From Ophioderma brevispina (lineage: Eukaryota; Echinodermata; Ophiuroidea; Amphilepidida; Ophiodermatidae): 64,000 bases of DNA. Below the pieces are notes generated by a model, which did not search any database, was not told the DNA's origin, and was given only the letters and a program-made list of their open reading frames with translations. Location of the stretch: NCBI GenBank assembly GCA_023653785.1, contig JAMKCH010012512.1:1-64000 (forward strand), read 5' to 3'. The translations under genes were made by a program, and so were the position numbers. Positions 23,361 to 37,199 of the stretch are shown piece by piece. Within the stretch, counting starts at the first letter, position 1, and the number at the start of each line of letters is the position of its first letter.

Positions 23361-26300
23361 AATTAAGTACGCAGTAAAAAATACTCTGGTCCAAATTGGA
23401 CACACTTAGTAACAGTATCATAACTCTAAAAAAACCATTTATGCTTTTAATTTAATCTAAAACAAGAGTTATTAATAAATATTTAACTTGAAAACTTTTT
23501 TTGATTATCAGTCATAAAACATTCATCATTTAATTTTTCCCCTCAATTTCTATAGTTGACCACTCAATAATGCAATACCTTTTTACCTTCTCTTTTATGT
23601 GTCTTTACTTGGAACTGGTTCTCCACGTTTCCCATGTTTTTTCCCCTGATCTTGTTAAAAACAATAATTGTCAATGTCTTCGTCCGTAATCGTCCTGTCC
23701 TTCTTGTCTTGTCACGTCTTGTCCAGTAGTTTACATTATTAATCCATATCATGTATATTTTAGGTGGGGTCTGCTCAAAGTTCTCAGACTTTATTATGGC
23801 CTCTCCCGCATTTGATATCATGCATCCATTTCAACATTCTGTATTTATTTTTCCCCTCTTAATTAGTCAATTATTTATTCCAATAAAACCGTTATAATGT
23901 ATCATTATGTAACTGTTATTGCTGAATGATAAGCTAATACAACTAATTTGAATGAAATTGAATAAAACATACCAAATACAACACCCTAACAAAAACAGTC
24001 CTGAATACAAAAAAAAATGAAACGATATATGAGACACTGCTGAATCACCTATTAGAATGACAGCATGCGTCACCTTTTTTATATGCATCTTCGTTTGGGA
24101 TATTAGCGCACGTACATATAGACAGCAACATGGTCGCTTTCACTCTTCATTTTAATCACATTCTTTCCTCCCTCCCTTCACCATTAGCAGATCAGTAATC
24201 ATGCCATCGAAAGATTTCCTCCACATGAAGGCAACTCAACATTAGACTACTTTGTAGTTCTTATATCGATTGATCAATCACATTTTAGAGTCCGAATATA
24301 GTCTAGGGATGAAAGATTTCAAAATGGTAACTCTGCACTTATCGAGGTGCAATTGTGCAAAAAGGACTACTATACAGGTGCCTTTATTAGTTTAAATATT
24401 GACCCATGTAGGACTGTACTAACTGTGCCATTCTATTATGTCAAGTGCACATTACAGCCCTACACCCCCCCAATCATCATTAGTAATGACACCCCCTTTG
24501 GTAGCAAATCTGCACTAGAAGGAATTTAAGTACCCATGAATCTGACCGCTGTCTAAATCCCTCGCCTTATTAGGATCTGCTAATTTCAATTTGGGTTCAT
24601 AATTCTAAAGACCGGGCAAAGGACTTACCATTTTGTTTTACTTTAATTCGAAATGAGACCCTTAAACACGTGCTGCTGATGCCCACATGGTCATACCAGA
24701 CAGACCTGAAACATGACCTGGTCAAAGACCTCAATTGATATACATAAACATTATTGGACAAATAAGTCTTATTTGCTTGATGTTAGTAATCGAATCAAAG
24801 TCCCCTCCCTCTTATTTGCGAGGATATGTCATAATAAAAACTAACACCCATCGGTGTTGACGCGCCAAAGAACTAACCATTGACCGGGATCGTTATTGGT
24901 CTTGATATCTCCACGAGCGTAACGAGTGGTATCTGGATATGTCGTAATTCGTAGGTGATAGATTACTCACTATCGCACTCGGGCCCGGCAGCTTAATAAA
25001 ATGACTTTTACAAAAATCAGCCTCTTTAAATTTCTTTTTAAAAGATCAAAATAGTCTGCTTTTATAACACGGAACACGATGCGAACTTTCCTAATCGATC
25101 TGTTCCCCTCGCTTCTGCTTTTCGTCGCATCAGTCACTCAACGAAGCGAAAACTTCAAAAAAATTGAATGCCTATGCAAATGATCTTGGACTTTTTCAAT
25201 TGATAAATTTATCTTAGGCCTTTATCATTTATGGATTATTGGCGCACACAAATCTGTTAGCATCAGGATACGGATTGGACGCTCTGAAGCATTTTTAAAA
25301 ATTGATTAAGATTTTCCTGCTACAATTGCTCTCGGAAATGCAACATGGATTGATATACCCGCGATCAGATCTTTCTGCTGAACTTCTGAGAACGGAAGGA
25401 TATTACACGGAAACTCACAAACATGTGTGCCTGAGTTTACATAGATGTCTAGAATTTGACAGCATTTTCGGTGCTGATGTGGGATTCTGTGCTATTAACA
25501 TTTGTTACAAAGGATTTTGTGCTGATTCACGAGATGCACCTTAGTCAAGGGATGCCATACCCTGACTAATGTTTTACTATATTTACAGCACATAGATAGG
25601 TTTCAGTTCGTAATCTATGTAAAATGCCTACAAATTGTGCAATTGGAAGCATTGCTAGTATTCTTCTACCTCAAGAATTAATCTGCGGAAACAACGAAAA
25701 GCGAACAAAGCAACTGTAAAGCTAATCCACCCGGTCACCACCGGTTAAGATGTCGATTCGAGAGTGTTTCTTCGCCGGCACCACCACCCAGTCCGGCACC
25801 GGTAGAAACTGTCTCCCCCCACAGACTTTCAATCATTTTGTCACGTTCAACGTCACCTTTAAAGGTTATGTGCAGATCTCCAAAAAAGATTACAAACGTC
25901 AAAATACAGGACGGGCAAACAACAGGCGATGAAAGAGAGTGATGGTGGATAATCTACAATACGGTTAATAGCCAGGCATTCACAGGTGGATCAAATGCAA
26001 TGCTTCATATTTCACATTGAAAGATACAAAACCTGAAGTGAACAAGACATCAAACAGAGGACAATATTACACAAACGATATAAAATCAACTCAATTTTCG
26101 ACGTGGGCACATGCCCAGCTGGATTTTGCCGGGGGGGCAGTGATGTGGAATTGATCAAAATTAATGGAAGGCCTACAAATTTGCGTAAGTATTACTATGT
26201 GATAACCTGTATCAATTTACGCTATATTGTAATAGAACCCCTTTAGTGTAGTAGCTAACCATAAACATCGGTGCACTCTGGACAAACGCATGAAACTTGG

Positions 26301-26506
26301 CAACAAACATTCCTTGGGGTGTACAAAGTAACTTAGAAGGGGTGCCCAAAATCGGCCCTCATTAATGACGCATTGCCCCGCCCCCTTTTTGCATATTGTT
26401 ATAATGAGTAAAAAATGGAAATTCCTCAGAACAACCTTTCAATGTGGTATCAAAGTAAAGCCTGGAACAGAAAAAGATTGTCTTAAAGTACTCTTAAAGG
26501 GGATCT
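23361..26506. other. Unassigned AT-rich DNA
   Basis: No gene, RNA gene or repeat family could be supported. Open frames are at most 85 codons. Near 24,840-24,990 there is a locally GC-richer stretch with CG words, not repeated elsewhere in the window. A G run lies near 26,131. Confidence 0.45.
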
Positions 26507-26560
26507 AGGGTCATTTAGGGTCATTAAGGTCATTAAAGGTCATTAGAGGTCATTTGATTT
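26507..26560 (+). repeat. GGTCATTA short tandem repeat
   Basis: Five tandem copies of a 10-11 bp unit (AGGGTCATTT, AAGGTCATTA, AGAGGTCATT). Three of them contain AGGTCA, the nuclear-receptor half-site word, but here this is most simply a microsatellite. Confidence 0.8.
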
Positions 26561-29500
26561 CAAATTTCACCAAATTCTGGTATCACATTCAAGCCACATG
26601 GCATGCATACAATAAAGCGCAGTTCCGTAATTATGTAAACAAATTTTGACATTCGTCAACAATAAAAATCATCCAAATAAACTTGATTTTTTCTTTCAGC
26701 TTAATCGCCCTGATGTGTACAGATCTGTTACGGAAACGGAATAAAGTTTTCAAAACGGACTGTTACTAAAACTAGTAAACTCAAAAAGTACACTTTTGTG
26801 TGTACGTCCGCAAGTGTGAGGAGGGTTTTGACTTGTCATGCAAACCACAAACACTATGAGTTACAAAAATGACTGTAATTTTCCTTCAGCCATAATGCAG
26901 CAGTTCTACTTATCATGGATATTCAGTAGCAATGTCTACAAGAGCTTTAGGTGTTATCAACATCCATGCAGCAGTAGTAGCTAGCAGTTTCAACCAGAGC
27001 CTTAAGCGCTGGATGGTCCATGCGCAAGAACTTTATCATAGTCTTTTTGATAACCCAGACGTCTCAAATCCCCCTTGACAATTTTCAGGAAACAATTTAA
27101 TGCTTGTAATTGCAATGGAATTGAAAGCCTACGGTTTCTGGCAAAGAACCAGGGTGGTAGTGCTTCCAAGCACTCTGTGTAGCCTAAAAAGTCCTGGTGA
27201 TAGCGAGTGCACGTCAATTATCACACAAGCGCAGAATGATATCACAGTATTGGAGTTGGGCTTTGTGTCATCATCTTTAGTCTTGTCAAGAAAGCCTTTA
27301 GGGCACTGAAAAAAAAAAAAGGGTTTCGTAACATATTACATTCTCAAAAGCCCCCCAATACCTCTGTCTTCAATTGTATTTCCGAAATGACCATGAAGAC
27401 TGTAGCACTACACCGGTCGGTTGGTGAATAATTTAAACCGCTTGACAAGGTACATCTTCTACACTCTATATAAAATTTAGAAAAAAGGGATCCATCAAAA
27501 GTATTGTGAGCTGCAAAGCATTCAGTGAAGCTGTGCCCAAGTATAAAGTGCTGTTGCGACTTGATGGTTCGCCAGGGAATTGTCATGTGCCAGCGTTCAG
27601 AATTGAATTAGAAGTGCAAACACGGCAATAAATCGGCTTCTTACAAGACTTTGTTGTTCAACAAGATCATCACGATGGTGCCAATCATGTTCCCACAGCA
27701 CGAGCCATTTCGATGTGGAGACCAAAGCATGTCTGTGTTCTATACTGCTTTTGACAGTCACCAAGGAAATCTCGAAATCTGCGTTTTCTGTTTTGTTTTG
27801 TTTAATTTGATCTTTTCTGTACGAGTTTCATTCAAATAGGTGCAGGAGTTCATGGATGTCATTTCTCCAGTTTTGAACCATTGGAACGAAATGCCTGTGT
27901 TTCAAGATCTCGGTTTTTAATGGCGGTGGTATTCTGTGAACTAGTTTTTTGGGTATTCTGTAGCAGTTTCTATAAAGTGTCAGGTCAAATGGTATTTGGT
28001 CCCTTCAGAAATCCACCCCAATATCTGCGTATCTTAGAACTCCTCAACACCATCCTCATCTTTTATCAAACATCTTTATATTAATATATATTACATAAAA
28101 TTATAATTTTTTATTCTTGATGAATTTACCTTTACCCTAAAAACTCCATCTGTATTATATAAATATGTTTTGATCTTGGAACCAAGCTATCAAATTTTGA
28201 AAAAAATGCTTGCTATTAATTTTTCAAAAAACTCTTATTTTAATATTTATTTATTCATTTATATTGTGTTTTTATTTTATTTTATTATTTGGTGTTGTGG
28301 TTTGAAGGAACAATTTAAGATGGAATTGCAATGTGCATTTGACATGATTTTGAAGAATTTTTAGATATTTCAAAGCTGAAAATCGGGAAACAATCACTTG
28401 GTACCAAACATTAACCATGTTGAACTATGTTATAAAGTTCTGCGGCATACTTTCCAAACAAGGTTTTAATACGTAGTATTAAAACTCACTAAAAACAACA
28501 GCTTTTCACAAAGATGGGTGGTACAAACAAACGCAATATATGGAGGTTATTAGTGTTGGTGTAATATACTGCAAACTGAATAATATGTAAATGTAAACCA
28601 AAAATCGACACTGTGGAATGTGTAGGAATAAGGTGGTAAAAAGTTTGTACAAGGCAGTAAAAATTGGAATTGTTCGAATTATTAGGGTATAGTGCGACAG
28701 TATGTGATCTATAATTTTATTACAATAGGCACATTTACAAGTAAGGTCATCATGGAGTAAAATTGGTCAAATTTGCTCCAAACTGGTTTTAAAATGTGTT
28801 CATTTCATCACAATTAGATACTAATTGTATATAAGATTCCGAATTTTGCCCTTTTGTTTTGACGGTTCAAATATAGAACTAGAGTTTAGTTAGTGACCTC
28901 AAAACCCAGTCAACATTTGCACTGTGTCAATATCTTGACCCTTATATAAACCTTGCCCCCATACATATTCTACTACTTAATTGGTAAACTTTTGATAGTT
29001 GTTCTTAAGGTTTTCCCAATACCAATTTGGAGAACAGATTATGTTGCGATTAGTATAAGTCAGTATGTTTTCCTACTTGACCTGCCCTATCATAACCTGA
29101 ACTAATCGAACGTGAATATTAATTGATAATGTAAATGCCAATTTATACATGAAATATACTAAAAATACACAGGAGCAGTGGTTCTGGACATTATATGCAG
29201 TAGTTAAGTCGTTGTGGTGCTTCGCACAGCAATTTTTAAACATTAACCTTTGAGTGACCAATGTGATTATCCATTTTGATTTTGAACTTTGACACCAAAC
29301 CTTAACTACGGTTATCAACACAAAACCTGGCCAATAGTATCGTATGACCTTTAAGGACCCAAACTGACCTCTACTTACCAAATATTAAAAATATTAGATC
29401 TTTTAGCACTCTACATGTCTCAAGCTTTAATTTGATACCAAACTTATATGAATAGTGAAAAAAACTATTTAACACTACTACGAATAGGTATAAAAAGGGA

Positions 29501-31126
29501 GTGGCCTATGATGTCAGTATTGTGGTCGAATTTTTGGGAACCCCTTCTGAAATTGCTTTCATACCCCAAGGAAGGTTGTGCAAGTTTCATGCTTTTGTCC
29601 GGAAGTGCACGATCTTGGGGAAAATTATGACTTATCTACCTTCACTATTTGCTTATATTGAGGGGAAGCACCGTCGTGCTATGTAGGAAAAATATACTGT
29701 ATGTCAAAGCTGCCACGATGCGTGCACCAATTTGCCAAATAGTGATTTTGATTTAGAGATTTTTTTTTATTGCATGTGGGTTGCAAAGTTCAATATGTGT
29801 ATTTCACACAGTACATTGAATTCTTATCAGGTCAAGTTTTCTCTGGATTATCCATTGTCTTGTGATGCAATAGTAGGCTTTGTCGTTAAACAAATAGACA
29901 CGCGTTATTTTAGTACCTCTTAGAGTTACCAAGGGGATATGATTGCACCTTTGGAGTCAATTGCACATTTCAGATTATACAGACTGAATCAAAAATTTGT
30001 GCCATGAAAAAACACAAAATTTGACCGGGACCTGTTTACACAACTGTGACGCAGTTGAGATTTTAATGATCTGCCATATTCCGATCTTTATGTGCTGAAA
30101 AAACAATCCGTAATTTGGTGAAGAAATGAGGTAGATATGAAAAGATTTCACAGCTGATCAAGAAAGATTTGGTCACCACCTGCAGAACAAATAATGGAAG
30201 AACTTGAAAACCAGATTAACTGGTGTAAATCCATTGGAATGACGGTGAGGGACAAATTAGACTCAGCCGAGAAAATCTCAAATCTACCTATTTTTGCACG
30301 ACATTTCATTCATTTTTCAGAATAGAAAGTCGAAATTGAAGATCAAGGAAATATCAACTGCGTCACAGTTGAGTACAGGTCAGGGTCAAATTTTGGTTTT
30401 TCATGCCCAATTTTTTTTTATTCACTTTGTATAGAGAGGGGATTGAGTCTAGCTTCAAGATGCTCTATTATGTGGTCAACTTTTAACATGTTAAAGTTAA
30501 TTCAGATTAGTCCTTTGTGAGCCAGTACATGGGCTTATATCTAAACATGATTGTGAAGCTACTTAACTTCTACAACACACGTCTGAGAAACATCACAGGA
30601 AGGACTAGCAAGTATTGAGTGCGTGATTAGTATAGGATGACGCATCTGCCATCTGAAGTCTGATCAGGGTCTTCTGATTAGTGGGTTTGATTAGTGTGTT
30701 CTGATTAGTGTGTTCTGAGGTCTCTGGGCTTTGGACCAGACTTGGCAGGGTTTTTTGTTAAAACTGGTTTTGTGAGCGCTCAACTATTCCAAACCCCTAG
30801 AGCATATTGCTGGAGTTGCTTAAATTGTGCCCATCTGTCTGAATTAAATTGCCTTTGAGCTTCTGCTGAGCCAGATGGCATAGCTCGCTCTGGGTGCAAT
30901 TTGGCTGCGGGGTTTTTTGGTATCGGTTAAGCATTTCTCCTTCCTTTAGGAATGGCCCAAGGCATTTGTTGACTGATGTATTGCAGAAACCTCTGATTCA
31001 TAATTCTATTGGAAAGTAGTATGTAAGAATCATCCTCTGCTTTCACAGTTCAGCCACTAGATCTTGGTAATGAATTTTTCTTGCCAATTAGGTGAGCAGA
31101 TGATGGCCCAAAAGTGATCTAAAAAA
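26561..31126. other. Unassigned AT-rich DNA with weak open frames
   Basis: The only frame I looked at closely is minus strand 27,002-27,217 (71 codons, with LEALPPWFFARNRR and LQLQALNCFLKIVKGDLRR). It has a stop immediately upstream and no ATG, and I recognise no family. Another possible coding-like stretch in a neighbouring frame follows (near 26,930-27,030). The region 28,080-30,500 is plain AT-rich sequence. Nothing else is supported. Confidence 0.4.
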
Positions 31127-32430
31127 TGGAGGAGGTGGCAAGTCGCGTACTACAAGCTAATTTTGGGATTTTTGGAAAGTATGGGTGCTGACAAAATCAG
31201 AAATCAAAATTACCCAGAATCCCTCGTGGGGACAATTCTAATGGCCGTCTTTCAAAAATGGCCAAATATTCTGCGTGTTTGAGTATATCGTTTCTATACT
31301 GCATTTTAAAATAATCGCCGACTTGAACACTTTTAATATTTTTTCATCATTTTAAAGGTGCGTGTTCCGATCGTCTTTTGGACACCCATCATTACACGGA
31401 AGGGAAGTTTATATCGATTTGATGATCCTTGAAAGGCCGTATTTTTATCATTGTAAATCCGAAATTTTGAGACCTCCTCAATTTCATCCCAAATATAAAC
31501 AAAAAAACGCCACTGTTTTAGGGGTTAACCACCAATATTAGCCACCGTATTGATAGGGCTTTGCAACATGCATTATTGCGTCTACCATCAAAACCGCAAA
31601 TGGTTTCACGGTACCTGCTGGGGTGTATGTGCAAGTGCCAGGACTCTCATATCAAGTAGAACACAATACCATAAATTAGGACAAAGCAATTTAATAAGCT
31701 GCACATTAATTAAGTACACCAGTGGAGCATTGTAATGGGGTAATTTAACCGCTTAGGGGGCGATGCCAAAATGGCGCCAAAATGTGTGTGAAGAATATAT
31801 GATTAAAATGCGTATAATTTGAGCTTGTTTGGAGACGGAATTAATTGGGCGGTTGGTTTAAAATGTCACAAACTAAAAGCGATTGTTGGTTTATTTTGTG
31901 AAAGTATGGGTGCTGACAACATCAGAAATCAAAATTACCCAGAATCCCAAATTAGGGATGGTATTCTAATGGATCTTCAATAGCCGCCATCTGCCTGTTT
32001 GGAGATATCGTTCAATACTGCCGTAATAATCGTGATTTGAACACTTTTTTGCTATTTTTCATCATTATGCCCAGTGCCTCCTTAGTTTAAATTTTTAAAC
32101 ACGTAGTACACGTCTCAACTTACATAGATAACATAGAGGGAGATTACCAAATGGCCCGCCCACGTCTATTGAATGACTACTACTGATAATAAAAACACGT
32201 CTAATTTGAACTTGTTTTTGTAAAGTAATTGATTGGAAGAGGTGAACTGTAATACTAGAAGCTAATGGTTGGTATATTGGAAAAGTATGATGAATGGAGA
32301 AAGAAAAACATTTATAAAATCAAAAATATTGTAATGGAAAATTCCAACTGACTGCATTCTTTTGTCTTTGGATTATATCGTGTCAGTCCTGTTTTTAACG
32401 CAATTTGAAAACATTTTGTTATTTTTTGAT
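31127..32430 (+). repeat. Three diverged copies of an approximately 200-bp repeat
   Basis: Copies start near 31,127, 31,858 and 32,236. The first two share GAAAGTATGGGTGCTGACAA, ATCAGAAATCAAAATTACCC, AGAATCCC, ATATCGTTTC/ATATCGTTCA followed by ACTGC, GAACACTTTT and TTTTTCATCATT. The third retains GAAAAGTATGATGAATGG, GGATTATATCGTGTC and AACATTTTGTTATTTTTTGATAACATT. Spacing is irregular (about 730 and 380 bp). Function unknown. Confidence 0.72.
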
Positions 32431-33130
32431 AACATTGTAAGTAGTAATATTGTATACACTCACTACCAGAATGTGCCACTAAAAACATTTTACCCAAAAT
32501 TCCAAGAAACTCCCTTGTAGAAAGACATGCTGTATTATACTGGGTTCAGGATCAGCGACCAGGATCTTACTTATATTCTAGATACCAAAATTTTCCATGA
32601 AAAACAGCAAAACAGTATTATAATGAGAATACACACTTCATTATAGTTAGTAATCGTCCAATGGGGGAAGTCTTCTGTATATTGATAGAGGCACACGAGG
32701 TAAGTTGCATTTGCACGTGAAAACAAGATATTCTGTGGTATGTAAATGTAAAGATTTTCCCCAGTGATGGGCTTTGCAAACTTTTACAGAAAAATTGGGG
32801 AATTTAGAAAAATGACAAATTAGAAAATGCAACACCCCATATCTCTTTCAAAAAGATTGAAATTCATAAAATTCGCTTTGAGGCTCCAAATCATTAGTTA
32901 ATCCCCAGGAGCTCAAGAACATCCTCTACATGGAAAATTGTAGTCCGGAGTCCTTTTGTCACATAGAGACTCCAAGATTGGCACAGCATCGTATAATGTA
33001 ATGAGCGCAACAGGAAAGTTGCTATGTTGGAAAATCAGTAAAACGTTGTTCTCTGATGTTTAATACACCTCTCACATGATCTTACAATAAAAGATAGGTG
33101 TTACCTTTCTACAAAAATTACTATCCAAAC
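32431..33130. other. Unassigned AT-rich DNA
   Basis: No supported feature; frames are short (at most 62 codons). Confidence 0.4.
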
Positions 33131-33139
33131 AACCTAGAT

Positions 33140-33320
33140 GCAATCCCCGCTTACAGCTCTCCTACTCCTTCTACTAGGTGGCGACTTCAATGCCAAATTC
33201 CTACATGTAGGCAGTTCAGTTGCCTATTACGTAATCGGTTGGGACCGATTACTCACTGAACATGTGTTTGAGTGGTGCGTAGAGAACAAACACATTCTAC
33301 AGAAATCATCAATTTAATTC
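33140..33320 (+). pseudogene. LINE endonuclease fragment
   Basis: LLGGDFNAKF (33,171-33,200) matches the GGDFNAKH motif of AP-type endonucleases in Jockey- and I-group LINEs. It is followed in a nearby frame by LLTEHVFEWCVENKHIL, which fits the usual next helix with L..F.EEN.L. No RT follows, so this is an isolated remnant. Confidence 0.5.
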
Positions 33321-33606
33321 AAAATAATGCTAAGTCCCAAGGTCATTCCCACTCAGATATGTTGTGGCAGCATATCTTCCCTCTAAACATTTTAAAACGG
33401 AATCGAAAAAAAGATGTAGGTGGGGTAGCTATCGCGTGAGATACCTCGATAAGTATTCACAAAATGAGCAAGTTTTGAGCACCTTTCAAACGCTCCTTGG
33501 AAACGCATGGTAACATAGACCACGCGCTTGGCACCATTTTGATGAGTTTAGCATTAAGTGACATAACGTGACTGACGAAATGTGATAAATAGGAGCGTTG
33601 TGAATG

Positions 33607-33786
33607 CACTGTTAAAATGATCATTAAATAACGGCGTTTGACGGCAGCTGGGACTCACAACCAGTTAAAAATAACGTTTTTTACAGTCATTTGCACGTTT
33701 CGAGTCCCGTTTTACAGTTATTTGCACGTTTTAAGTCCCGGCTGACAGTCAAAAACGCGCGTTATTTAAGATCATTTTTAACAGTG
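33607..33786. mobile_element. 180-bp MITE with terminal inverted repeats
   Basis: The left end CACTGTTAAAATGATCATTA and the inverse of the right end (CACTGTTAAAAATGATCTTA) form inverted repeats of about 35 bp that continue through AAATAACGGCG/AAATAACGCGCG. The interior holds a tandem duplication of TTTACAGTCATTTGCACGTT (about 33,683-33,745). There is no coding capacity. A target duplication is not obvious. The transposase family is not assigned. Confidence 0.75.
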
Positions 33787-36265
33787 TGGTTACAGGCCTT
33801 CAGAGTGTTAGTTTTTGGAAAGTTCTGTGACAAGCTACAGATGGTGTTTGTTGATTGTGAATCAGATGTGTGGTTGCTGAGATGTGAATTTTTGAACCAT
33901 CGCGATTTTTTTTTCCCACATCGAAAAATTTCCAGAAAAGAACAAAGATTGCGAGATTACATATTGATCAAGGATTATGTATTTTTTTACAAAGCAATTT
34001 GATCACTAACAGCGATCCGAACAGAATACTATATGAGTAAGGGTTTAAAGTGCCACCAAGAAACCAAGCTTGCACACCAAACTTGATGTTGAAATGGCAA
34101 CACTATGGCGGCATGTGGCGCTCAAGTGGCGGCGCTGTACTTACTGACGTTGTGATGTAAGATCGCAAAATATATAGTTTGCATCTCAGTGAAATATGAA
34201 GTAGGTAATACATGCCTATATGCCTATTAAAATATCCGATTGTGCCGTTTTTGTGGAGAGGAAAGGCCGCGTGTTCCGTAAAAGCGAGGGTATGAGGCAT
34301 GGGCTTTGATGTAGGATGAAGCATTTATAAACCAAAATGCATTTTCCATGATAAATCTGCCGAAATTTTTCACTTGTTTGATTAGACCCCCGGATTAGAC
34401 CTTCTGTTCTGTCCGTATAGCAGGTCCCTCAATTGCTTCTTGAAGGATAGGCTTAATGCATTAAATTAGGGGAAGGGGCATCATGCATGATTTACACCAG
34501 GATACATGGAGGATTTAATTTTTTTTCGGCGAGAAAGGTCGAATTCTATCCTCGCTCCGTTAAAAAACATGAAAAGTTGAAAACTCGTTGTTCATCCCTC
34601 GCTTCCGGCTCGCTTCTTGATGAAAAATTTCATGTTGCACTCTCTCGCTTACAAATTTTTCGCTTCCACTCATTCCTCCATTCCCCATGGGCATAAATAT
34701 TACCCTGCCCTTAGTTAATTTTCAGGGGGGGTGGGGGTGGGGTGTGGCCACTCACATGAAATCATGAGGGTGTAAAGCTAGCGATTTAAACCCAGAGGCA
34801 ATTCGGTAACATGGAAAATAATAAGGTCTTTGGGTGAGAGACAGCCAAATTGTCCATTAAATTAGGTGTTATTTGGACAAAAAATATGCTAAATTATCAA
34901 AAAAGTCGGAATTTTCAAAAAAAGTAGGATTATGTTGTGTGTCCAATTTTCACAAAGTCTCCACAAAATAGGGCCTTTGGGTGGGATGGAGTGGCAAAAC
35001 CTTAAAAATATGGCATAGTTGGGGACAATGATGCTGAAAATGGGGGCGTTTCTAAAAACAGCCTTATATACATTGCGCTTTTGATAAAAATATGTAAATT
35101 AGGTCATGAAATAAATTTTAAACTCAATTATGTACAAAGTTGCAGTGTACAGGGTGGAAGAAGAACGCCATGAAATTTACAGATTGATAGCTTTTAAACT
35201 TCCTACAAAATGCAAAAATTTTAATAAAATAATATCAAAATATTGCTAATTTTTTGAAAACAATATGCATATTGGGCCTATGTAACATTTAATACAACTC
35301 CTCTCTTCATAGTTGTGTTGGTGAATGTTTTTGAAGGGGGAAGGAAACCATAAACAATTCAGACTGATAGTTGAAACTTCTCACAAAAATGCAAGAAAAT
35401 AACAAAAACTATAAATTTTGCACATTTTTGGTTTTAAAATCAATTATGTTTATTAGGCCAATTTAAGAGCAATAATTAGGCCTCATTTAGTCATAATTAG
35501 GTTGTTTATGCTCAAGAAAATTCCTGAAATTTTCACATTGTTTGCATTTGTGATTTAAAAAAATGCAAATTTTGCTCATTTTTGGTATAAAAAATATTGC
35601 TAGTAGTGTAAAGTAAGGCTATCGAATAGACTCTGTGCATATGCAAAATTCTGCATGAGTGTATAAGAGAAATCCTGCAAGTTTGTAGAAGGATAGTGTG
35701 TAGTTTTTCCTTAAGTACATCTATATAAGATGGTATTTTCCTTTTCATTGAAAAAACACAAAATTAAAAATTTACTCAAAAACTATTGAAATTTGTTGGT
35801 AAATGGCGGATAAATACTTGTAATGTTATGTAATTTGTTAGGTACATATATCAGGAACATAACCTAAAAAATAAGTGAATACCTCTTTTTATCGTTTAGA
35901 TTCTGTACAATTTTTGTGTGAAAGGGGACACTACCATGGTGCCTTGGCAAGTGAAATAAAAGAACTTGCCTTTGACACTTGGTCTCCAAATGGAATGGTT
36001 TATGTACGAGTACAAAAAATTGAAAAATTTGCAACCGAATGTCCGATTTCAAAAATTCCAAGTGTTCTGAAGTTGCTGAAGAAATCTTCTTTCACATACA
36101 ATACAATTTAAACCCACGGATGCAGACACTTATTGTCACCTGGAACTGCGACTACAAGACTGTGCGGGTCTTTGATACGTTTCTAGACTGATTATTGCAG
36201 CTCTCTTTTTAACAACATAATGTTAAGGATCTCCGGCCGTCTCCAAAAACTGCAATAATAGCAGA
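33787..36265. other. Unassigned AT-rich DNA
   Basis: Includes a G-rich run near 34,725-34,745 and a low-complexity stretch at about 34,850-35,560 with recurring AAATTTTG and TTAGGCC words. A 78-codon frame at 35,875-36,111 and its antisense partner match no family I know. Confidence 0.4.
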
Positions 36266-36725
36266 GTGCAAGAATCATCTACATGGAACCAAAGGAGGTC
36301 ACACTTCTCCCCTCCTAAAAACCTACATTGGCTGCCAGTGCTGACCGCATTTAAATTCCGTACTCTGTCAAAACGTAATAAGCTCATTCATACCTTCACC
36401 ATCAAACCTGGTTATTTCTTCTGTCTTCAGATTCGTCAATCTCCTTATGCCTTGCATTCTTGCGTAACTTAACTGTCCACAGATCCCACAAACAGATGGT
36501 GATCGGGCTTTCTCTACCATTGCCCCTTGTTTGTGGAATAGCCTGCCATTTTACAACAGGCAGGCTGTCAGTCTTAGTTCTTTAAATAACTTCTCAAAAA
36601 CCATATATTTCCGGATTCATAGCTGTTTGGTTTCTTCTTTCCTCATTCCTTCTTTATTTCTTTTGTCACTGCGCTAGCAGCCTTGGTAATTAGCGCGTTA
36701 TAAACCCGCTGTATGTACTTGTATT
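36266..36725 (+). mobile_element. 3' end of an L2/CR1-type LINE
   Basis: Translation gives LHWLPVLTAFKFRTL and then in another frame GDRAFST, APCLWNSLP and SLSSLNNF. These match the conserved C-terminal tail of L2/CR1 ORF2 proteins (HWLPV..R..FK, followed by DRAF...AP.LWNSLP). It ends with GCGCGTTATAAACCCG, like the short 3' UTR of L2-type elements. It is 5'-truncated, as usual for LINE copies, with no RT palm upstream. Confidence 0.8.
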
Positions 36726-37199
36726 GTTAATAACCACACAGGAGAATAGTAAGAAGTGGTAAATAGCATCAAGAACTCTCGTGCATACAACTCTTTTGAG
36801 ACCATTAGGTCTGACCACAGGAATTGAGTCCTGATCCTGCAATTGTCAGATTAGCTACCACCCCGGAGCAGAGTTACTGTCAAAGATAAGATCAAATGAC
36901 ATAGCAAACGGGAAATAGGTACCAGCAAACAGCTAAAACCATCGTGAAAAATATGCAGTTGCCTTGTAACACAATATGTTTCACACTCTTGTGTGTGCTT
37001 GAAGATAGGAGTTCAGAAACAGAATATGGCGAAATGCATAACAACAGCTTACCAAAGATATTGCATGCAAATGCTTCCCAGAAAAGAGGGGATAGACACC
37101 CCTTAGTATTGCTTCAAGTGATGAGATCACTCAAATCAAGAGAAGAAAACTCATTTGAAACTCCAAACCACAATAACAATAGGCCCCAAAGGTAACTTA
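36726..37199. other. Unassigned spacer between two LINE fragments
   Basis: Frames up to 83 codons without recognised domain. It may belong to the 5' side of the LINE fragment that follows. Confidence 0.35.

Noticed and set aside
26507..26560. Nuclear-receptor response element from AGGTCA repeats
   Set aside because: The words come from a simple 10-bp tandem repeat with no gene nearby; no reason to prefer a regulatory role.
27002..27217. Host exon or transposase fragment on minus
   Set aside because: 71 codons with a stop immediately upstream, no ATG, no recognised motif, and no splice-site or repeat support.
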